Positions 7,554 through 16,764 of a DNA stretch of 44,079 bases are shown in pieces. Source of the DNA: Martinezella tropici (GTDB lineage: Bacteria; Pseudomonadota; Alphaproteobacteria; Rhizobiales; Rhizobiaceae). The stretch lies in NCBI GenBank assembly GCA_000799755.1, contig JUHI01000031.1, forward strand, positions 1 to 44,079, read 5' to 3'. Under the pieces are notes generated by a model, which did no database searches, had not been told where the DNA came from, and worked only from the letters and a program-made list of their open reading frames with translations. The position numbers were made by a program, and so were the translations under genes. Positions within the stretch are counted from its first letter, which is position 1; each line of letters starts with the position of its first letter.

Positions 7554-8540
7554 ATGACCAATTCTACCAAGCATGAATCCGTCTTGATCAATGCGAAACG
7601 GCGTGCCGCACTGAAGCTCGGGCTGGCCGGCACTCTGGCGCTTGCGCTGTCCTGCGGCGTGTCGCCCGCCTTTGCGGCCAGCAAGCCCAAGGTCGGCCTG
7701 ATCATGAAATCCCTGTCCAATGAGTTCTTCAAGCAGATGAAGGCCGGCGCCGACAAATATGCGGCCGAAAACAAGGACAAGTTCGATTTCAAGGCCGTCG
7801 GCATGAAGGACGAACGCGACTTCGCCTCGCAGGTCGATGCCGTCGAGAACTTCGTGACGCAGAAATACGACATCATCGTCATCGCACCTGCCGATTCCAA
7901 GGCCATGGCCACGCCGCTTGCAAAGGCCGTGAAGGCCGGCGTCAAGGTCATCAACATCGACGTCCCCCTCGATGCCGATGCCAAGAAGGCGGCCGGCATC
8001 GATCTTGCCTTCTTCGGACCTGACAACACGGCCGGCGCTAAGCTTTCTGGCGATGCGCTTGCCAAGGATCTGGGACCTGGCGCAAAGGTCGTGATCCTGG
8101 AGGGCAATCCTGAGGCCGACAACGCCAAGGAGCGTAAGGAAGGTTTCATGGATTCCATCAAGGCCGGCAAGCTTCAGCTTCTCGACAGCAAGACCGCGCA
8201 TTGGGAGACCGAAGAAGCCAACACCGTCATGACGAACTTCCTGACGAAATATAAGGACATACAGGGCGTCATGGCTGCAAACGACTCCATGGCGCTCGGT
8301 GTCGTCAAGGCTCTCGACGCGTCCGGCCAAGCAGGCAAGATCAAGGTTGTCGGCTTCGATAACATTCCGTCCGTCAAGCCATTGATCAAGGATGGCAAGA
8401 TGCTTGCTACCGTCGAACAGTACGGCGCGGAAATGGCAGCCATGGGCATCAAGTATGGCCTTCGCGAATATGCCGGCGAAAAATTCACCGGCTGGGTCAA
8501 GACGGATGTCACACTGATCACCGCCAAGGATCTCAAGTAG
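7554..8540 (+). CDS. Sugar ABC transporter periplasmic binding protein (RbsB/Peripla_BP_4 type)
   Basis: 328 residues from the ATG after GGGAGGAGAG. The N-terminus has a twin-arginine-like KRRAALKLGLAG and hydrophobic run ending AFA/AS (about residue 40), so it is exported. The mature protein begins KPKVGLIMKSLSNEFFKQM and shows type I periplasmic-binding features: YDIIVIAPADSKAM, VINIDVPLDADA, VVILEGNPEADNAKER, GVMAANDSMALGVVKAL, VVGFDNIPSVKPLI. It captures a pentose- or hexose-like ligand for the ATPase and permease that follow; the ligand is unknown. A strong hairpin follows its stop (8566-8593), and it is probably the most abundant product of the operon. Confidence 0.92.
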   Translation: MTNSTKHESVLINAKRRAALKLGLAGTLALALSCGVSPAFAASKPKVGLIMKSLSNEFFKQMKAGADKYAAENKDKFDFKAVGMKDERDFASQVDAVENFVTQKYDIIVIAPADSKAMATPLAKAVKAGVKVINIDVPLDADAKKAAGIDLAFFGPDNTAGAKLSGDALAKDLGPGAKVVILEGNPEADNAKERKEGFMDSIKAGKLQLLDSKTAHWETEEANTVMTNFLTKYKDIQGVMAANDSMALGVVKALDASGQAGKIKVVGFDNIPSVKPLIKDGKMLATVEQYGAEMAAMGIKYGLREYAGEKFTGWVKTDVTLITAKDLK

Positions 8541-8565
8541 CCGATACTATAGGTCTTGCGGGCAA

Positions 8566-8593
8566 GGATGCGTCGGCAAATGCCGGTGCATCC
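8566..8593 (+). terminator. Intra-operon hairpin after binding-protein gene
   Basis: GGATGCGTCGGCA (8566-8578) pairs with TGCCGGTGCATCC (8581-8593) over 13 bp with two G-U pairs. There is no T-run, so it is more likely an mRNA stabiliser or partial terminator than a full stop. Its position also argues against translation of the ATPase from starts upstream of it. Confidence 0.65.
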
Positions 8594-8690
8594 GTTTCGC
8601 GATCAATCTTCTTGGCAGCCCCTCAGGATGAACGGCAGCGCGAGAAAGGTCGCCATCTCCAATTCGAAGCAGAACGCGCATGAGGTGGAC

Positions 8691-10211
8691 GTGCCAGAGA
8701 CAGTCGATAACTCTATCTTGAAGCTGGAAGGAATAGGCAAGCGCTTTCCGGGTGTCGTCGCCCTGAAAGACGTCTCCATCAAGATCGGCCGCGGCAAGAG
8801 TCACATACTTCTCGGCGAAAACGGCGCCGGCAAATCGACCTTGATCAATCTGCTTGGCGGCGTCTTCAAACCGGATGACGGCCGCATCCTGTTTGACGGC
8901 CATGCCTATAGCCCGTCCTCTCCGCTGGAGGCGTTCAAGGCCGGCATCCGTGTCATCCACCAGGAACTGCACCCGCTTTCCAATCTCACCGTCGCCGAAA
9001 ACCTGCTTTTCGAGCATCTGCCACGCCGATATGGCCTGGTGAATTACAAGCAAATGAATGTAAGGGCGGCGGAATTGCTCGCCGAAGTCGGGCTCAACGT
9101 AGCGCCGACGACGCTTGCGAGCAGCTTGAGCGTCGCCCAGCTTCAGCTTCTCGAGATCGCCAAGGCGCTCTCCAACGAAAGTAAGCTTCTGGTTCTCGAT
9201 GAGCCGACGGCGACCCTGACCTCCAAGGAAGTGGATCGCCTCTTCGAAATTCTGAAGCGGCTCAAGGCGCGGGGCGTCACCACGCTTTACATTTCGCACA
9301 GGCTCGAGGAAATCTTCGAGGTGGGCGATGAGGTGACCATCCTGCGTGATGGACAGCACGTGATTACGCGGCCGCTTGAAGGACTTGGAATTCCGAAAAT
9401 CGTTGAACTCATGGTCGGGCGCGAACTTGCGCAGCACGACGCCTTCCGCGGCGACAGCGCCATATCCGGCGAGGCGCTTGGCGTCTCCGGCCTGAAGGTT
9501 ACGCGCAACAGCCCGGAGCTGTCGTTTTCCGTCGCCAAGGGAGAAATCGTCGGCATTGCCGGGCTTGTTGGCAGCGGCCGCACCGAGGCTGTTCGCGCCA
9601 TATTCGGCGCCGACGCCAAGGCTGCAGGTGAAATCCGCGTGGACGGCGAGGTGATCGATATTACGTCACCGAAGGATGCGGTGGCTGCGGGACTGTGCCT
9701 GGCAACGGAAGACCGCAAGATTCAAGGGTTGATGCTCGACCTTAGCTGCGCCGAGAACACCACCATAACCGACCTTGGCAAGGTCTCTCGCAACGGCTTG
9801 ATCATCCGCAAGCTGGAAGACGGCTATTCACAACGCCTGGTGCGCGAACTCAGGATCAAGACACCATCCATCCATCAGGCCGTCAGGACGTTCTCGGGTG
9901 GCAACCAGCAAAAGGTGGTCATCGCCAAATGGCTGTTTCGCGGCCCCAAAGTACTGATCTTCGATGAACCGACGCGCGGCATCGACGTTGGCGCCAAGGC
10001 GGAAATCTATGAGCTTCTTTGGAAGTTCGCCGCCGAAGAAAGGGGCGTCCTGGTGGTGTCTTCGGACCTGCCGGAGCTGATCGGCATTTGCCACCGCATC
10101 ATCGTTTTCTCGGACGGCAAGATAGCCGGAGAAATACCTCGAGAACAATTTGACGAGAGCAGGATCCTCTCACTCGCTTACAAGGAGTACAGTCGTGTCC
10201 GGCAACATTGA
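8691..10211 (+). CDS. Sugar ABC transporter ATPase, tandem domain (RbsA/MglA type)
   Basis: 506 residues from GTG 8691, chosen because AGGTGG (8683-8688) precedes it and the encoded ILKLEGIGKRFPGV lies at the usual distance; upstream in-frame starts would run through the hairpin. Domain 1: Walker A GENGAGKST, Walker B LLVLDEPTA, and a weak signature LSVAQLQLLEIAKAL. Domain 2: the degenerate GLVGSGRTEA loop usual in this subfamily, signature FSGGNQQKVVIAKWL, Walker B VLIFDEPTRGID. It powers uptake by the permease at 10195, whose GTG start overlaps its 3' end. Confidence 0.92.
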   Translation: MPETVDNSILKLEGIGKRFPGVVALKDVSIKIGRGKSHILLGENGAGKSTLINLLGGVFKPDDGRILFDGHAYSPSSPLEAFKAGIRVIHQELHPLSNLTVAENLLFEHLPRRYGLVNYKQMNVRAAELLAEVGLNVAPTTLASSLSVAQLQLLEIAKALSNESKLLVLDEPTATLTSKEVDRLFEILKRLKARGVTTLYISHRLEEIFEVGDEVTILRDGQHVITRPLEGLGIPKIVELMVGRELAQHDAFRGDSAISGEALGVSGLKVTRNSPELSFSVAKGEIVGIAGLVGSGRTEAVRAIFGADAKAAGEIRVDGEVIDITSPKDAVAAGLCLATEDRKIQGLMLDLSCAENTTITDLGKVSRNGLIIRKLEDGYSQRLVRELRIKTPSIHQAVRTFSGGNQQKVVIAKWLFRGPKVLIFDEPTRGIDVGAKAEIYELLWKFAAEERGVLVVSSDLPELIGICHRIIVFSDGKIAGEIPREQFDESRILSLAYKEYSRVRQH

Positions 10212-11217
10212 GAAGACGACCGAAGCGAAAGAGGCCAGCGTCTGGGACAAGCTCATCCGGATCTCGATGAAGGAGGCCGGCGTCACCATCGCACTCGTCC
10301 TTATCCTGATCTTCTTCTCGCTGACGGCGCCCTATTTCGCGACGCCGGAGAATTTCCTGAAGATCTTCGTGCAGATCGCGATTAACACGGTGCTTGCCGC
10401 CGGCATGACCTTCGTCATCCTCACCGGCGGCATCGATCTTTCCGTCGGGTCGCTGCTTGCACTCTGCACGGTCATCGGCGCAACGATCATGATCGACCCG
10501 AGGTTCTCGCCGTGGCAGGCGATCGTTCTCGCATCGCTCGCCTCGATGGGTGCCGGCGCGATCCTCGGCGCCGTCAACGGATGGATTTGCGAGAAATGGA
10601 AGCTTCCCTCCTTTATCGTCACGCTCGGCATGCTCAACGTCGCAAGTGGCCTCGCCCGCGTCGTCAGCGATAATTCTACGATCACCGGCCTGCCGCAGCC
10701 CTTCGTCGACTTCGGCAATCTGATCTTCTGGGGCGTCTTTCCGTCGATCTTCCTGATCGCGATCCTTGTCGTCCTCGTCGGCTGGTTCGTGCTTCGCTAC
10801 ACGGTGTTTGGACGCTTCGTCTTCGCGATCGGGACGAATGAAGAGGCAGTCCGCCTGTCGGGCCATGAGCCGAAGCGATACAAAATCGCGGTCTTCACCA
10901 TTTCCGGGCTGACCGCCGGCATTGCCGCCATGGTTTACCTGCTCCGCCTCAATGTCGGCAGCCCGGTCGCGGGCGTCGGTTATGAACTGAACGCCATCGC
11001 GGCCGTCATCATCGGTGGCACCAGTCTTTCGGGCGGCAAGGGATCGATCATCGGAACGCTGGTTGGCGCGTGCATTCTGCAAGTGCTGTCCACCGGGCTG
11101 CAACTGCTTGGCGCCGACGATAACATCAAGCCGATCGTCATCGGCGCCGTCATCGTGCTTGCCGTCATTCTCGACAGCTATCGCGGCCGGTTGATGCGGA
11201 TATTGGAGAGCCGCTGA
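10195..11217 (+). CDS. Sugar ABC transporter permease (RbsC type)
   Basis: 340 residues from GTG 10195, preceded by AAGGAG seven bases upstream and overlapping the ATPase gene by 17 bases, which suggests translational coupling. Hydrophobic segments run through the protein, with family marks GGIDLSVGSLLAL (about residues 79-91), GWICEKWKLPSFIVTLGML, ATP-loop-like GHEPKRYKIAVFTISG and AAVIIGGTSLSGGKGSIIGT near the C-terminus. A single permease gene implies a homodimer in the inner membrane. The last 40 bases overlap the 3' end of the convergent MFS gene. Confidence 0.92.
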   Translation: MSGNIEKTTEAKEASVWDKLIRISMKEAGVTIALVLILIFFSLTAPYFATPENFLKIFVQIAINTVLAAGMTFVILTGGIDLSVGSLLALCTVIGATIMIDPRFSPWQAIVLASLASMGAGAILGAVNGWICEKWKLPSFIVTLGMLNVASGLARVVSDNSTITGLPQPFVDFGNLIFWGVFPSIFLIAILVVLVGWFVLRYTVFGRFVFAIGTNEEAVRLSGHEPKRYKIAVFTISGLTAGIAAMVYLLRLNVGSPVAGVGYELNAIAAVIIGGTSLSGGKGSIIGTLVGACILQVLSTGLQLLGADDNIKPIVIGAVIVLAVILDSYRGRLMRILESR

Positions 11218-12635
11218 CGCGGCAGCCACAACGACAGAGCCGCACCAACGGCGAGCAGCAGGACGTTGCAACCGAGAGCGACGGCAAAGGCATCGGAATA
11301 GGACCGCAACTCCTGCCCGGCGCCGAGCACGCTGAAGAAGATGCCGCCGATGATCGCAACGCCGAGGGCGGCACCGATCTGGAAGGTCGATATGACGATG
11401 CCGGACGCCAGTCCGGCATGGTGCTCGTCAATGCCACCGATCACCGCCTTGATGACCGATGGCATTACGATGCCGAAACCAATGCCCGCAATTGCGAGCC
11501 CCATCCCGATCGGAGCAGCAAGCGGGCCTTGGACAGCCAGGATGACGCATCCAAAGCCGATCACCTGTATGATGAAGCCCAGTGTCAGGGCACGAGGTCC
11601 GATCCGGCGCATTATGGCGGCCGCCGCAAACGACGCGGCGAAATAGCCAAGACCAAAGGGCAGTGTTCGCAATCCCGCCTGAAGCGGCGTCAGGTTCAAA
11701 CCGCCCTGCAGATAGATGGAAAAAGTCAGGTAGAAGGCCGAGAGCATGTAATAAACCAGAGCCATGGCAATGCCAATCGCAAAGCCGCTTTCCCGGAATA
11801 GCGAGAGATCGACGAGTGGGGCGCCGCCACGTTTCATCAGCCGCCATTCGAAGACGACGAAGGCGACGAGCATCAAGGGAAACGCAAGGAGCATGCCAAG
11901 GATCGCCGGCGGCCAGCCGCTATCGCGTCCCTCGACGAGCGGATAGACGAGAAGGCCAAGCGTTGCGGAGAGCAATACGACACCGCCGAGATCGAGCCTT
12001 TGCGCGTGTTCGGCACGCGAGTCACCCAAGAACAACAGGCCGCCGACGAAGGCTATGACCCCGATCGGAATATTGATCAGGAAGATCGCCTGCCAGGTGA
12101 AACCCAGAGGATGGGACGAGACCAGCACGCCGCCAAGGATCTGGCCAACGATATTGGCAAGCCCGAAGGTGGCGCCGTAAAGGCCCAGGGCCTTTCCTTG
12201 CTCGGAGGGTGGAAACAGCACCCGAATGGAGGCGAGCACCTGCGGCGCCATCGCGGTCGCGGTCAGCCCCTGGAGGATCCGTCCGGCAATGAGCGCGCCG
12301 GCCGACCAGGCAAAGCCGCAGAGGATCGACGCAAGCGTGAAGCCCGCGACACCGATCATGAACATGCGCTTGCGCCCAAGCCAGTCGCCCAGCCTGCCAC
12401 CGGTTATAAGAAAGATGGCATAGGTTGCGGCATAGGCCGAAATGACGAACTGCAATTCGCTCGGCGTTGCCCCAAGGCCCTGACGAATAGCGGGCAGTGC
12501 CAGATTGACGACGTTGAAATCCAGGATCGGCAGGAAGGCGCCCGTCAGGAGGACAGGCAGAGCAAGCCAGCGGCGCGGATCGCCACCCGTTTCCATATTG
12601 TTTTGGCTCATGTGAATGCGTCTATCGATATTCAT
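11178..12635 (-). CDS. MFS exporter, DHA2 (EmrB/QacA-like) family
   Basis: 485 residues from ATG 12635, selected for GGGAG seven bases upstream. Many membrane segments (about 14). Marks of the family: LDFNVVNLALPAI (motif D1-like, helix 1), GGRLGDWLGRKRMFMIG (motif A), GRILQGLTATAMAPQVLA (motif B) and GATFGLANIVGQILGGVLV (motif C of exporters). These use the proton gradient to expel drugs or metabolites; the substrate is unknown. No regulator is adjacent on the same strand. The 3' end overlaps the ABC permease gene tail-to-tail. Confidence 0.9.
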   Translation of the reverse strand: MNIDRRIHMSQNNMETGGDPRRWLALPVLLTGAFLPILDFNVVNLALPAIRQGLGATPSELQFVISAYAATYAIFLITGGRLGDWLGRKRMFMIGVAGFTLASILCGFAWSAGALIAGRILQGLTATAMAPQVLASIRVLFPPSEQGKALGLYGATFGLANIVGQILGGVLVSSHPLGFTWQAIFLINIPIGVIAFVGGLLFLGDSRAEHAQRLDLGGVVLLSATLGLLVYPLVEGRDSGWPPAILGMLLAFPLMLVAFVVFEWRLMKRGGAPLVDLSLFRESGFAIGIAMALVYYMLSAFYLTFSIYLQGGLNLTPLQAGLRTLPFGLGYFAASFAAAAIMRRIGPRALTLGFIIQVIGFGCVILAVQGPLAAPIGMGLAIAGIGFGIVMPSVIKAVIGGIDEHHAGLASGIVISTFQIGAALGVAIIGGIFFSVLGAGQELRSYSDAFAVALGCNVLLLAVGAALSLWLPRQRLSNIRINRPR

Positions 12636-12707
12636 GAACAGCTCCCGCCACCACCGGTCAAACGGCGACGGCTTCATATGGATCTGGTGAGAATGGACGG
12701 TGCTCCC

Positions 12708-14114
12708 TCAAAGTGAGGGATGTCGTCGATGCCAGTCCGTCACCTGCTGATAGGCATCGCCGGCCCGCACCAGCAAAGCCTCGTCCAGATGCCGGCCGAC
12801 CAGCTGGAAGGAGAGAGGCAAGCCTTTTGCGGTAAACCCACCCGGAAGGGTGATGGTCGGACTGCCCGACATGTTGAACGGGGATACGAAACGCAGGAAG
12901 GCCGTCAGCTCGTTCGGCATGGTGAACAGTTCCGCCTCCTGCGCCACCGTGAAATCGGCAAGCGGCTGTGTCGGAATCAGCAGAAGATCGACATCGGCAA
13001 ACAGGGTCGCCAAGGCGCCAGAGAAAGCCAGGCGCGCATGATGGGCCATCATCAACTGAGCGCTGGTGATGGTGCGGCCATATTCGATCAGGCCCGCAAT
13101 CGTGCCGCTTGCAGCCGGTCCGTAATCCGCGGATCGAGCGGGATATGTCGCAGCATGCGCAAGCGCCGCCTCGACACCGCAATAAGACCCCCAGGCTTCG
13201 TTTACGGCGCGGTGATCGGGCAACCTGACGGGCACGATCGTTGCGCCTAGCTCTTCAAACACCTCCGCCGCCTGCTGTAATGCCCTGACAATTTCATTGT
13301 CCACATTCGTTTCGTTATAGGCATGATCGATGCCAATGCGCAGGCCGCGCACTCCCCTTTCAAGACTTGCAAGATAGTCTGGAACCGGCGCGGCCAGCGA
13401 GGTCGGATCGTCCGGATCGAGACCGGCAATCGCACCAAGCACGACGCCTGCGTCAGCGGCCGAGCGCGTCATCGGACCGACGTGATCGAGACTGTCGGCT
13501 AGCGGGAAGACACCATGTCGGCTGACCCGACCCCAGCTTGGCTTCAATCCGGTCACGCCATTGGCAGAGGACGGAAAGCGGATCGAGCCGCCCGTATCGC
13601 TGCCGAGCGTTGCAAAACAAAGGCCGGCCGCCGTTGCGACCCCCGATCCGCTAGAGGAGGCGCCGGCGTAGTAATCGCCATTCCATGGATTTCGCGGCGG
13701 GATAATCGTCGGATGATGCTTGGCAAAGACGCCTTCGGTCAGTTGTAGCTTTCCAAGGAGAACAGCGCCTGCCTCGGCCAGACGCTTGACCACAGTCGCG
13801 TCGGTCTCTGGCTTGCGGCCCGCATGAATTGGCATACCGGCGGCTGTCACGATACCTTCCGTGTCATAAATATCCTTCAAGGCGATCGGAATGCCGTGAA
13901 GCGGGCCACGATGTCTCCCGCGCGCAATCTCGGCCTCAGCCCGGCGCGCTTGCGCGAGAGCAAGTTCCGGTGTCACCGTCGCATAGGCATGCAGCGCTGG
14001 ATCGAGCGTGGCAATCCGATCCAGCAGGGCGTTAGTGAGTTCCAGCGGCGAGACGACGCGCCGCCTGATTGCGTCGGCGGTCTCTGTCAGGGTTGCGTAG
14101 TGCCAGTTTGTCAT
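12708..14114 (-). CDS. Amidase (amidase-signature family)
   Basis: 468 residues from MTNWHYATLT. The Ser-cisSer-Lys triad of the amidase-signature fold is visible: Lys80 in GIPIALKDIYDTEG, the Ser-rich loop AGASSSGSG (151-158) and GSDTGGSIRFPS with nucleophile Ser177. FQLVGRHLDEALL near the C-terminus is also typical. It hydrolyses a carboxamide; the length and lack of a GatA partner context point to a catabolic amidase rather than Glu-tRNA amidotransferase. A divergent LysR gene with a dyad between them is probably its regulator. The frame stays open upstream as far as 14756, but those codons are antisense to the LysR gene. Confidence 0.88.
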   Translation of the reverse strand: MTNWHYATLTETADAIRRRVVSPLELTNALLDRIATLDPALHAYATVTPELALAQARRAEAEIARGRHRGPLHGIPIALKDIYDTEGIVTAAGMPIHAGRKPETDATVVKRLAEAGAVLLGKLQLTEGVFAKHHPTIIPPRNPWNGDYYAGASSSGSGVATAAGLCFATLGSDTGGSIRFPSSANGVTGLKPSWGRVSRHGVFPLADSLDHVGPMTRSAADAGVVLGAIAGLDPDDPTSLAAPVPDYLASLERGVRGLRIGIDHAYNETNVDNEIVRALQQAAEVFEELGATIVPVRLPDHRAVNEAWGSYCGVEAALAHAATYPARSADYGPAASGTIAGLIEYGRTITSAQLMMAHHARLAFSGALATLFADVDLLLIPTQPLADFTVAQEAELFTMPNELTAFLRFVSPFNMSGSPTITLPGGFTAKGLPLSFQLVGRHLDEALLVRAGDAYQQVTDWHRRHPSL

Positions 14115-14188
14115 AGTTTGAAATCCGTTACGGCTCAGGAACTGTGTTACGAGCACCCTCAACGTAAACGTGACTTTGAGATAACGAA

Positions 14189-14203
14189 ATCCAATGTATG
14201 GAT
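14189..14203. promoter_or_regulatory. LysR-type binding site (T-N11-A dyad)
   Basis: ATCCA-ATGTA-TGGAT, a 15-bp dyad containing T-N11-A, centred between the divergent amidase and LysR genes. GATAAC repeats flank it at 14180 and 14212. Typical position for an autoregulating LysR protein. Confidence 0.6.
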
Positions 14204-14219
14204 ATATCAGTGATAACAA

Positions 14220-15092
14220 ATGAGTATGTGCACCATGAAAGTACTCGATGTGGACGTCGTTCAGGCATTCGTGCTGGTCGCGGATTTTCAAAGCTTCACG
14301 CGCGCGGCTGAGGCCCTCGATACGTCCCAGGCCGCAATCAGCATGAAACTGAAGCGCCTGGAGGAGCGGCTTGGCGAAAAGCTGATCGAGAGGACGCCGC
14401 GGCTGGTGCGGCTTTCCGCGCGCGGCGCTGCCTTTCTTGAAGTGGCGCGCGAATTCCTGGCGGCACATGAACGCGCGATCGCCGGGCTCATTACGCCATC
14501 TCGTCGATTCACCCTCGGCGTTGCCGACCAGGTGGCCGGTCCGGAATTGCCCGTGCTGCTGGCCCGGCTGCACGCCCATGATCCGGCTCTGCTGATCGAA
14601 GTGCAGATCGAGGCGTCGAGAAGTCTGCTCGATGCTTTCGATCGCGGCGCGCTGGATGCGGCAATCGTTCGACGGGAGGATGATCGCCGCGATGGGGAAG
14701 TGCTGTCGAAGGAGCGTTTCGGCTGGTTTGCCGCGCCGGGCTTCGAGCATAGGCAAGGCGAGCCCTTGCGGCTCGCCTCCCTTGCCGCCTCATGCGGTGT
14801 GCGCAACAATGCCACCCGCGCCCTGGACGCGGCCGGCATTGGCTGGGTGGAGGTCTTCCTCGGCGGCGGCACCACAGCGGTCGCCGCTGCGGTCATGGCC
14901 GGCCTTGCGGTCGGAGCGCTGGCGCACCGCGTTGCCCCCGTTGGGCTGACGGAAGTTGGCGAGAAGCTTGGCCTGCCGCCTCTGCCGGCATCCGAGGTCG
15001 TCCTTCACACCTCCCTGTCCGATGGCCGCTCGCGCGGTGCCTTGCGGACGCTTGCCGCCGCCTTCCGCGAACATCGGACGTCGGCTTCCTAA
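14220..15092 (+). CDS. LysR-family transcriptional regulator
   Basis: 290 residues from ATG 14220; ATG 14235 (MKVLDVDVVQAF) is a likely alternative because the helix-turn-helix then starts at the usual place, and neither has a strong ribosome site. The N-terminal winged helix is standard: FQSFTRAAEALDTSQAAISMKLKRLEERLG. The effector-binding half (RFTLGVADQVAGPELPVLLARLH, DAAIVRR, GTTAVAAAVMAGLAVG) follows. It probably controls the divergent amidase, with the amide or its acid as effector (inference). Confidence 0.9.
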   Translation: MSMCTMKVLDVDVVQAFVLVADFQSFTRAAEALDTSQAAISMKLKRLEERLGEKLIERTPRLVRLSARGAAFLEVAREFLAAHERAIAGLITPSRRFTLGVADQVAGPELPVLLARLHAHDPALLIEVQIEASRSLLDAFDRGALDAAIVRREDDRRDGEVLSKERFGWFAAPGFEHRQGEPLRLASLAASCGVRNNATRALDAAGIGWVEVFLGGGTTAVAAAVMAGLAVGALAHRVAPVGLTEVGEKLGLPPLPASEVVLHTSLSDGRSRGALRTLAAAFREHRTSAS

Positions 15093-15138
15093 ACCGGGTC
15101 ATATGGTCGGCCTTGATCCATACTCCCGCCCAACGCTT

Positions 15139-16764
15139 TCATGCCCGAGCGGTCAGTGCCGCTGCGGCCTTCTCCGCGATCATGATGACCGGTGAGTTCG
15201 TATTACCGGAAACGATGGTCGGCATGATCGAAGCATCGACCACGCGCAATCCACCGATGCCGTGCACGCGCAGTTTCGAATCGACGACAGAGGATGGATC
15301 GCCCCCCATCTTGCAGGTGCCAACCGGGTGGAAGATCGTCGTTGCAATGTCGCCGGCGCGACGGATGAGTTCCTCGTCGCTTTCAAACTCGCGCCCCGGC
15401 AGGATTTCCCGAGGGGTGTACTTGCGGATCGTATCGGTGTCCATGAGGCGGCGGGCATGACGAATGGATCTCGTCGCCAGCAACTGGTCCGCGATGGTGG
15501 AAAGATAGTTGGGGCGGATTTCCGGCGGCAAGGAAGCGATGCGCGACTGGATATGCACGCTACCCCTACTTTCCGGTCGGAGATTGCAGACCGAGACTGT
15601 CACCGCGGGAAAGCGATGCAGTGGCTCCCCAAGCCGATCGGTGCTGAGCGGCTGGATGTGATATTCCAGATCGGCAGTGGCAATGGATGGATCGCTTTTC
15701 GCAAAAATGCCCAATTGGCTTGGCGCCATCGAAAGCGGGCCGGATCGAAAGAGTGCATATTGCATGGCCATGCCGGCGCGACTGGAAAGGCTGTGGTAAA
15801 GCTGATTGAGCGTGCGAGCACCATCGATCCTGAAGACCGTTCGGATCTGCAGATGATCCTGCAGATTCTCGCCGACGCCGGCCAGGGCATGGCGAACGGG
15901 AATATCCAGTCCGGTCAGCACATCCGGGCGGCCGATACCCGACAGTTCGAGGATTTTCGGTGAATTGATCGCGCCGGACGACAGGATGACTTCGCGCACC
16001 GCCCGCGCGGCGAAAACCTGCCCGGCGCGACGAAACCGCACGCCGGTGGCGACCTTGCCGTCGAATGCCACCGACTCGACTTCGGCGCCCGACACGATCC
16101 GCAAGTTGCCACGCTTCATCGCCGGGCGCAGGAACGCCTTGGCCGTGTTCCAGCGGACGCCGCCGCGCTGGTTCACCTCGAAGTAACCGGAGCCCTCGTT
16201 GTCCCCGTCATTGAAATCATCCCGTTTCGGAATGCCGAGTTCTTCGGCGGCCTCGCGAAATGCGTCAAGGATCGGCCAGGAGAGGCGCTGGCGCTCCACC
16301 CGCCATTCTCCCCCAGCCCCGTGCATGGCGGATTTGCCCCGGTAATTGTCCTCCGACTTCAGGAAATAGGGAAGCACATCGTCCCATCCCCAGCCATCGT
16401 TGCCGGCCTGGCGCCAGGCGTCGTAGTCGGCCGCCTGGCCGCGCATATAGATCATGCCATTGATGGAAGAGCAGCCACCCAGCACCTTCCCGCGCGGATA
16501 GGGCAGCGAGCGGCCGTTCAACCCCCTTTCCGCGGCCGTCTTCATCATCCAGTCGGTGCGCGGATTGCCCATGCAATAGAGATAGCCGATCGGAATATGG
16601 ATCCAATGATACCGGTCCGTGCCGCCAGCCTCGAGCAAGAGAACACGGGTCTTCGGATCAGCCGAAAGCCGATTTGCCAGAACGCAGCCCGCGGAGCCCG
16701 CACCGACAATGATGAAATCATAGGCGCCGTCATCTATCGGAGTCTCGTCAGAGGTCTTGTTCAC
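15139..16764 (-). CDS. GMC-family FAD oxidoreductase (choline dehydrogenase-like)
   Basis: 541 residues from GTG 16764; the GTG shares four bases (GTGA) with the stop of the kinase gene and has CGGAG upstream, so translation is coupled. FAD-binding DFIIVGAGSAGCVLANRLS at the N-terminus, GMC signature 1 (PRGKVLGGCSSINGMIYMRG), signature 2 (SSGAINSPKILELSGIG), and catalytic FHPVGTCKMG with a second polar site in SGNTNSPVIMIAEK. It oxidises a primary or secondary alcohol with FAD, passing electrons to the respiratory chain or another acceptor. As the last gene of the nine-gene operon it may oxidise the imported polyol or an alcohol or aldehyde by-product; substrate unknown. Confidence 0.88.
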   Translation of the reverse strand: MNKTSDETPIDDGAYDFIIVGAGSAGCVLANRLSADPKTRVLLLEAGGTDRYHWIHIPIGYLYCMGNPRTDWMMKTAAERGLNGRSLPYPRGKVLGGCSSINGMIYMRGQAADYDAWRQAGNDGWGWDDVLPYFLKSEDNYRGKSAMHGAGGEWRVERQRLSWPILDAFREAAEELGIPKRDDFNDGDNEGSGYFEVNQRGGVRWNTAKAFLRPAMKRGNLRIVSGAEVESVAFDGKVATGVRFRRAGQVFAARAVREVILSSGAINSPKILELSGIGRPDVLTGLDIPVRHALAGVGENLQDHLQIRTVFRIDGARTLNQLYHSLSSRAGMAMQYALFRSGPLSMAPSQLGIFAKSDPSIATADLEYHIQPLSTDRLGEPLHRFPAVTVSVCNLRPESRGSVHIQSRIASLPPEIRPNYLSTIADQLLATRSIRHARRLMDTDTIRKYTPREILPGREFESDEELIRRAGDIATTIFHPVGTCKMGGDPSSVVDSKLRVHGIGGLRVVDASIMPTIVSGNTNSPVIMIAEKAAAALTARA

